Shown here in pieces: positions 7,391 to 8,641 of a stretch of 8,641 nucleotides of DNA. This DNA comes from an uncultured Alphaproteobacteria bacterium. Lineage in GTDB: Bacteria > Pseudomonadota > Alphaproteobacteria > Rs-D84. The stretch covers positions 1 to 8,641 of the forward strand of contig CAMOCR010000029.1 of assembly GCA_946611025.1 (NCBI GenBank). Direction: 5' to 3'. The notes beneath the pieces were generated by a model. That model searched no databases. It had not been told where the DNA came from and saw only the letters and a list, made by a program, of their open reading frames with translations. The stretch's first letter is position 1, and the number at the start of each line of letters is the position of its first letter. The position numbers were made by a program, and so were the translations under genes.

Positions 7391-7418
7391 TTGATTTTCG
7401 ATTAATTTAAGATATAAT
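7391..7418 (+). promoter_or_regulatory. Promoter of the tRNA-Gly/tRNA-Tyr unit
   Basis: TTGATT (7391-7396), a 16-nt spacer and a perfect TATAAT (7413-7418), followed by a G-rich stretch. The expected start near 7425 is just upstream of the mature tRNA-Gly 5' end at 7438. No clear intrinsic terminator lies between the preceding gene's stop (7378) and this promoter, so read-through from the operon into the tRNAs is possible. Confidence 0.6.
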
Positions 7419-7437
7419 CAGGGGGCTTACGAGATTC

Positions 7438-7512
7438 GCGGGCATAGTACAAGGGCTAGTACGCAAGCCTTCCAAGCTTGATGTGCGGGTTCGAGTCCCG
7501 CTGCCCGCACCA
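7438..7512 (+). tRNA. tRNA-Gly (anticodon TCC)
   Basis: A complete cloverleaf with encoded CCA. The acceptor stem GCGGGCA (7438-7444) pairs with TGCCCGC (7502-7508); discriminator A7509, CCA 7510-7512. T8 and A9 are normal. The anticodon stem CAAGC/GCTTG (7464-7468/7476-7480) is perfect, with loop CTTCCAA and anticodon TCC at 7471-7473. The T-arm GCGGG TTCGAGT CCCGC is canonical. It is the first RNA of a Gly-Tyr pair; the same two tRNAs are neighbours near tuf in other bacteria. Confidence 0.96.
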
Positions 7513-7544
7513 CCCTTCGCATCTGCGATGCTTCGGGTGGCGGG
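7504..7544 (+). repeat. Inter-tRNA hairpin overlapping the tRNA-Gly 3' end
   Basis: CCACCC (7510-7515) pairs with GGGTGG (7535-7540), a symmetric TTC/TTC internal loop follows, then GCATC/GATGC (7519-7523/7527-7531) with loop TGC. Outward, CCCG (7504-7507) can also pair with CGGG (7541-7544) across a two-base bulge. The left arm uses the tRNA-Gly acceptor 3' strand and CCA. No T-tract follows, so it is not a typical terminator. It may guide 3' processing or be a palindromic repeat. Confidence 0.6.
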
Positions 7545-7559
7545 CCACAAATAAGTTCT

Positions 7560-7646
7560 GGGCGCGCGCCGGAGTTGGAGAGCCGGGGCAGACTGTAAAT
7601 CTGTTGGCTTAAGCCTGAGGTGGTTCGAATCCACCCGCTCCCACCA
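7560..7646 (+). tRNA. tRNA-Tyr (anticodon GTA), unusual acceptor mismatch and C8
   Basis: A class II tRNA. D-stem CCGG/CCGG (7569-7572/7583-7586), anticodon stem GCAGA/TCTGT (7588-7592/7600-7604) with loop CTGTAAA and GTA at 7595-7597, long variable arm GGCTTAAGCC (7606-7615), T-arm GGTGG TTCGAAT CCACC (7619-7635), discriminator A7643 and CCA 7644-7646. The acceptor stem GGGCGCG (7560-7566) against CGCTCCC (7636-7642) has one mismatch, C4 against T69. Position 8, nearly always T, is C7567. A normal gene with this 3' strand would begin GGGAGCG. The gene is probably still functional as the only visible tRNA-Tyr, but decay or a replaced 3' end is possible. Its 3' end recurs three times downstream. 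Confidence 0.9.
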
Positions 7647-7653
7647 AAAACAC

Positions 7654-7683
7654 AAACCACCCGAATGGGTGGTTTTTGTTTTT
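7654..7683 (+). terminator. Intrinsic terminator after tRNA-Tyr
   Basis: Stem AAACCACCC (7654-7662), loop GAAT, GGGTGGTTT (7667-7675), then a T-rich tail TTGTTTTT to 7683. Flanking A and T runs extend the pairing, so it may also act leftward. Confidence 0.85.
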
Positions 7684-7689
7684 GGCTAT

Positions 7690-7821
7690 GGGCGGTGAGA
7701 TGAGAACCATTGGTTCGAAACCAAGTAGATTTCACAAATGTAATGCAGTGAAATCGTTACGGGTTGCCCGCAGTCGCGGCACACGAAGTGTGTCGGACGA
7801 GGGAATCACCCGCTCCCACCA
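7690..7821 (+). other. Hairpin-rich element A ending in a tRNA-Tyr 3'-end copy (candidate ncRNA or palindromic element)
   Basis: No credible gene. Successive hairpins can be drawn: TTGG/CCAA around loop TTCGAAA (7710-7724), which looks like a tRNA T-arm; GATTTCAC/GTGAAATC (7728-7735/7748-7755); CGGG/CCCG (7760-7763/7767-7770); GGCACAC/GTGTGTC with loop GAA (7778-7794), extended by GTC/GAC. GGTGA (7694-7698) pairs with TCACC (7806-7810) and can enclose them all; upstream GGGC can pair on with GCTC of the tRNA-like end across a bulge. The element ends in the acceptor 3' strand, discriminator A and CCA of tRNA-Tyr, then a terminator-like hairpin. It could be a small RNA, a palindromic mobile repeat, or a scar of integration at tRNA-Tyr. 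Short open frames here look spurious. Confidence 0.5.
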
Positions 7822-7830
7822 AAATAAAAA
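7807..7830 (+). repeat. tRNA-Tyr 3'-end repeat, copy 1 (att-like)
   Basis: CACCCGCTCCCACCAAAA repeats the T-stem end, acceptor strand, CCA and following As of tRNA-Tyr (7632-7649). From 7813 the 18 bases CTCCCACCAAAATAAAAA also match the copy at 8536-8553 exactly. Confidence 0.85.
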
Positions 7831-7859
7831 TACCACCAAAACGGTGGTATTTTTATTTT
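7821..7859. terminator. Perfect 17-bp hairpin, bidirectional terminator
   Basis: AAAATAAAAATACCACC (7821-7837), loop AAAAC, and the exact complement 7843-7859 ending TTTTTATTTT. With A and T arms on both sides it can stop transcription in either direction. It is nested within a larger inverted repeat formed by 7807-7817 and 7868-7878. Confidence 0.85.
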
Positions 7860-7867
7860 GTTAAAAA

Positions 7868-8070
7868 GGGAGCGGGTGGATGCACCAGAATATCAACGGC
7901 ACAGCAAGTGCCGTTTGAAAACGATAGTTTTCGTTGGCGCCAGCCAACAAGATATGCATGGCGAATACGCAGATAAACAATTAGTAAACCTGCAAAAACG
8001 GATATTTTTAATAGAGTTTTTGCATTTAGGTTTGGTTATTGTTTATCAAGGAACATACCCGCTCCCACCA
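7868..8070 (+). ncRNA. Element B: structured RNA candidate, 10-bp closing stem and tRNA-like CCA end
   Basis: No credible protein is encoded, yet about 126 of 199 bases fall in nested perfect helices. P1 GGGAGCGGGT/ACCCGCTCCC (7868-7877/8057-8066) closes the whole element and is followed by A-CCA (8067-8070), like a tRNA end. P2, ATGCA plus TATC against GATATGCAT (7880-7894/7951-7959, 6-nt bulge), closes a four-way junction with P3 AACGGCAC/GTGCCGTT (7895-7915), P4 GAAAAC/GTTTTC (7917-7932) and P5 GTTGGC/GCCAAC (7933-7948). A second arm stacks P6 GATAAACAAT/ATTGTTTATC (7972-7981/8038-8047), P7 AAACCT/AGGTTT (7986-7991/8028-8033) and P8 GCAAAAAC/GTTTTTGC (7992-7999/8016-8023). It is followed by a terminator. 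No own promoter is obvious. It does not match tmRNA, 6S, SRP or RNase P RNA features I know. A DNA-level palindromic element with terminal inverted repeats is the alternative. Confidence 0.55.
8057..8070 (+). repeat. tRNA-Tyr 3'-end repeat, copy 2
   Basis: ACCCGCTCCCACCA matches tRNA-Tyr 7633-7646 exactly (14 bases, then AAAA in both). It forms the 3' strand of the closing stem of element B. Confidence 0.85.
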
Positions 8071-8078
8071 AAAGATAC

Positions 8079-8103
8079 ACCGCACCAAAATGGTGCGGTT
8101 TTT
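8079..8103 (+). terminator. Intrinsic terminator after element B
   Basis: ACCGCACCA (8079-8087), loop AAA, TGGTGCGGT (8091-8099), then TTTT. The arrangement copies that behind tRNA-Tyr but the stem sequence differs. Confidence 0.82.
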
Positions 8104-8203
8104 CTTTATATTTTATATTATTCGGCTAGTTCGAAAATATCGTATCTATAAAATACTAAATTTTATCAATCTTCGAACAACATTATATAAAAAGATTAGA
8201 GAA
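8104..8203. other. AT-rich non-coding stretch
   Basis: I see no gene. The only structure is a spaced inverted repeat, GTTCGAA (8129-8135) and TTCGAAC (8172-8178); TTCGAA is also the tRNA T-loop core, so this may be chance or a worn relic. Confidence 0.4.
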
Positions 8204-8428
8204 TTAACATTTTTTATATTTTTTCCATAAAAACTCATCAACGATTTTATAGGCTTTTTCAAGCGTATCTGTTGGTTTAGTTGTTTTTGATATAACAAGT
8301 GCAGATACTAAAATAGCTTTTTCTATATCTTTTAATCGATTATAAACTTCTTTATCTATGCTTCTATTTGTATTTGCTATATCTCTTAATACAAAATTTA
8401 TATCTGTTATTAAGTCTTTATGAAACAT
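8204..8428 (-). CDS. Small orphan protein in AT-rich insert, unknown function
   Basis: A 74-residue charged, helical protein that I do not recognise (MFHKDLITDINFVLRDIANT ... EFLWKKYKKC). No signal peptide; the AILVSALVI patch (38-46) is too short for a confident membrane helix. It is more likely real than most short frames here because it has AAGGA 7 nt before the ATG and a promoter with correct spacing upstream (8456-8484). Base composition is far more AT-rich and codon use (AAA, AAT, TTT, TTA, ATA) differs from the TTG/GTG-rich neighbours, which suggests acquired DNA. It lies between two copies of the tRNA-Tyr 3'-end repeat, as cargo of a small integrated element would. An antitoxin-like or phage-derived role is possible, but nothing in the sequence proves it. 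Confidence 0.6.
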   Translation of the reverse strand: MFHKDLITDINFVLRDIANTNRSIDKEVYNRLKDIEKAILVSALVISKTTKPTDTLEKAYKIVDEFLWKKYKKC

Positions 8429-8455
8429 TTTGTAATCCTTTTAATATATATAATG

Positions 8456-8484
8456 ATTATATTCTAATATATAAACTAATTCAA
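8456..8484 (-). promoter_or_regulatory. Promoter of the orphan small gene
   Basis: On the minus strand, TTGAAT (8484-8479), a 17-nt spacer and TATAAT (8461-8456). It leaves a leader of about 20 nt containing the AAGGA ribosome site, unlike the leaderless geometry of the division genes. Confidence 0.5.
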
Positions 8485-8535
8485 TTTTTTCTCTTTAAAC
8501 TCTTGTCCGTTTTCTGCTCGACTAATGCAAGATGT

Positions 8536-8553
8536 CTCCCACCAAAATAAAAA
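8536..8553 (+). repeat. tRNA-Tyr 3'-end repeat, copy 3 (shortened)
   Basis: CTCCCACCAAAATAAAAA is identical to 7813-7830. Only the last part of the tRNA acceptor strand and CCA remain; upstream bases (GATGT) differ from the other copies. It marks the right edge of the repeat-bounded region. Confidence 0.75.
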
Positions 8554-8576
8554 CACCGGCGTTTGCCGGTGTTTTT
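8549..8576. terminator. Symmetrical bidirectional terminator
   Basis: AAAAACACCGGC (8549-8560), loop GTTT, GCCGGTGTTTTT (8565-8576): a perfect 12-bp stem with A and T arms. It separates the repeat region from a possible leftward gene ending at 8589. Confidence 0.85.
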
Positions 8577-8588
8577 GATAATAGATTT

Positions 8589-8641
8589 TTACAGTATGCG
8601 ACCAAAGACACCGCCGTCCAGTGCCAATGTCAACAATATCC
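8589..8641 (-). CDS. Possible 3' end of a leftward gene (partial)
   Basis: On the minus strand one frame reads ILLTLALDGGVFGRIL and stops at TAA (8591-8589), just before the bidirectional terminator. Base composition returns to that of the core genes. Only about 17 codons are visible and one other frame is also open, so this is tentative and the product is not recognised. Confidence 0.35.
   Translation of the reverse strand, partial: ILLTLALDGGVFGRIL

Noticed and set aside
7407..7735. Minus-strand open frames (82 and 102 codons) over the tRNA genes
   Set aside because: They are antisense to tRNA-Gly and tRNA-Tyr; peptides such as GSGWIRTTSG and GSGTRTRT are well-known artefacts of translating tRNA genes.
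7690..8070. Permuted (two-piece) tmRNA
   Set aside because: The order of acceptor strands is suggestive, but the acceptor pair lacks the G3-T70 wobble of tmRNA, no T-arm adjoins the CCA ends, and no Ala-rich tag reading frame is visible.
7676..8151. Plus-strand open frames of 62-97 codons across elements A and B
   Set aside because: They overlap each other, lack ribosome sites, run through hairpins and terminators, and the DNA is better explained by base-paired structure.
7632..8553. CRISPR array
   Set aside because: Only four unevenly spaced short repeats (about 175, 250 and 480 bp apart), with no uniform spacers and no cas genes.

Overview
The window looks like chromosomal DNA of a Gram-negative bacterium, most likely an uncultured, moderate-GC member of the Alphaproteobacteria. 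Reasons: an ftsQ-ftsA division cluster, a lipoprotein-export pair with one LolC/E-type permease next to LolD, two lipoprotein genes with lipoboxes, and low-to-moderate GC with heavy use of TTG and GTT codons. The class is inferred from gene content and is not proven.

Left part (1-2318, minus strand): a leftward division-gene cluster. A small unknown lipoprotein gene comes first, then ftsQ, then ftsA, which runs off the left edge (ftsZ would be expected beyond it). Both the lipoprotein gene and ftsQ have a TATAAT box exactly 7 nt before the ATG, which suggests leaderless transcripts. The 2319-2394 gap holds two overlapping divergent promoters.

Middle part (2395-7378, plus strand): six tightly spaced genes that look like one operon. 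They encode a 108-residue unknown protein, a secretin-like outer-membrane lipoprotein, LolC/E, LolD, a membrane-anchored helical protein, and a secreted Cys-rich protein. The theme is envelope biogenesis: LolCD releases lipoproteins from the inner membrane, and the secretin-like protein is a plausible client. The last two proteins share a Cys-bracketed helical module that I do not recognise.

Right part (7379-8641): a promoter, tRNA-Gly(TCC), an unusual inter-tRNA hairpin and tRNA-Tyr(GTA), then a roughly 900-bp accessory stretch. There the 3' end of tRNA-Tyr (acceptor strand plus CCA) recurs three more times, each copy followed by its own terminator-like hairpin. The segments between copies are: a hairpin-rich 130-nt element; a highly structured element of about 200 nt with a four-way junction, closed by a 10-bp stem whose 3' strand is the tRNA acceptor sequence; and an AT-rich segment with one small orphan gene that has its own promoter and ribosome binding site. 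This is the most interesting part. It could be a stack of integration scars at a tRNA attachment site, a family of structured RNAs or palindromic elements with tRNA-like 3' ends, or both. At the right edge a possible 3' end of a leftward gene faces a symmetrical terminator.
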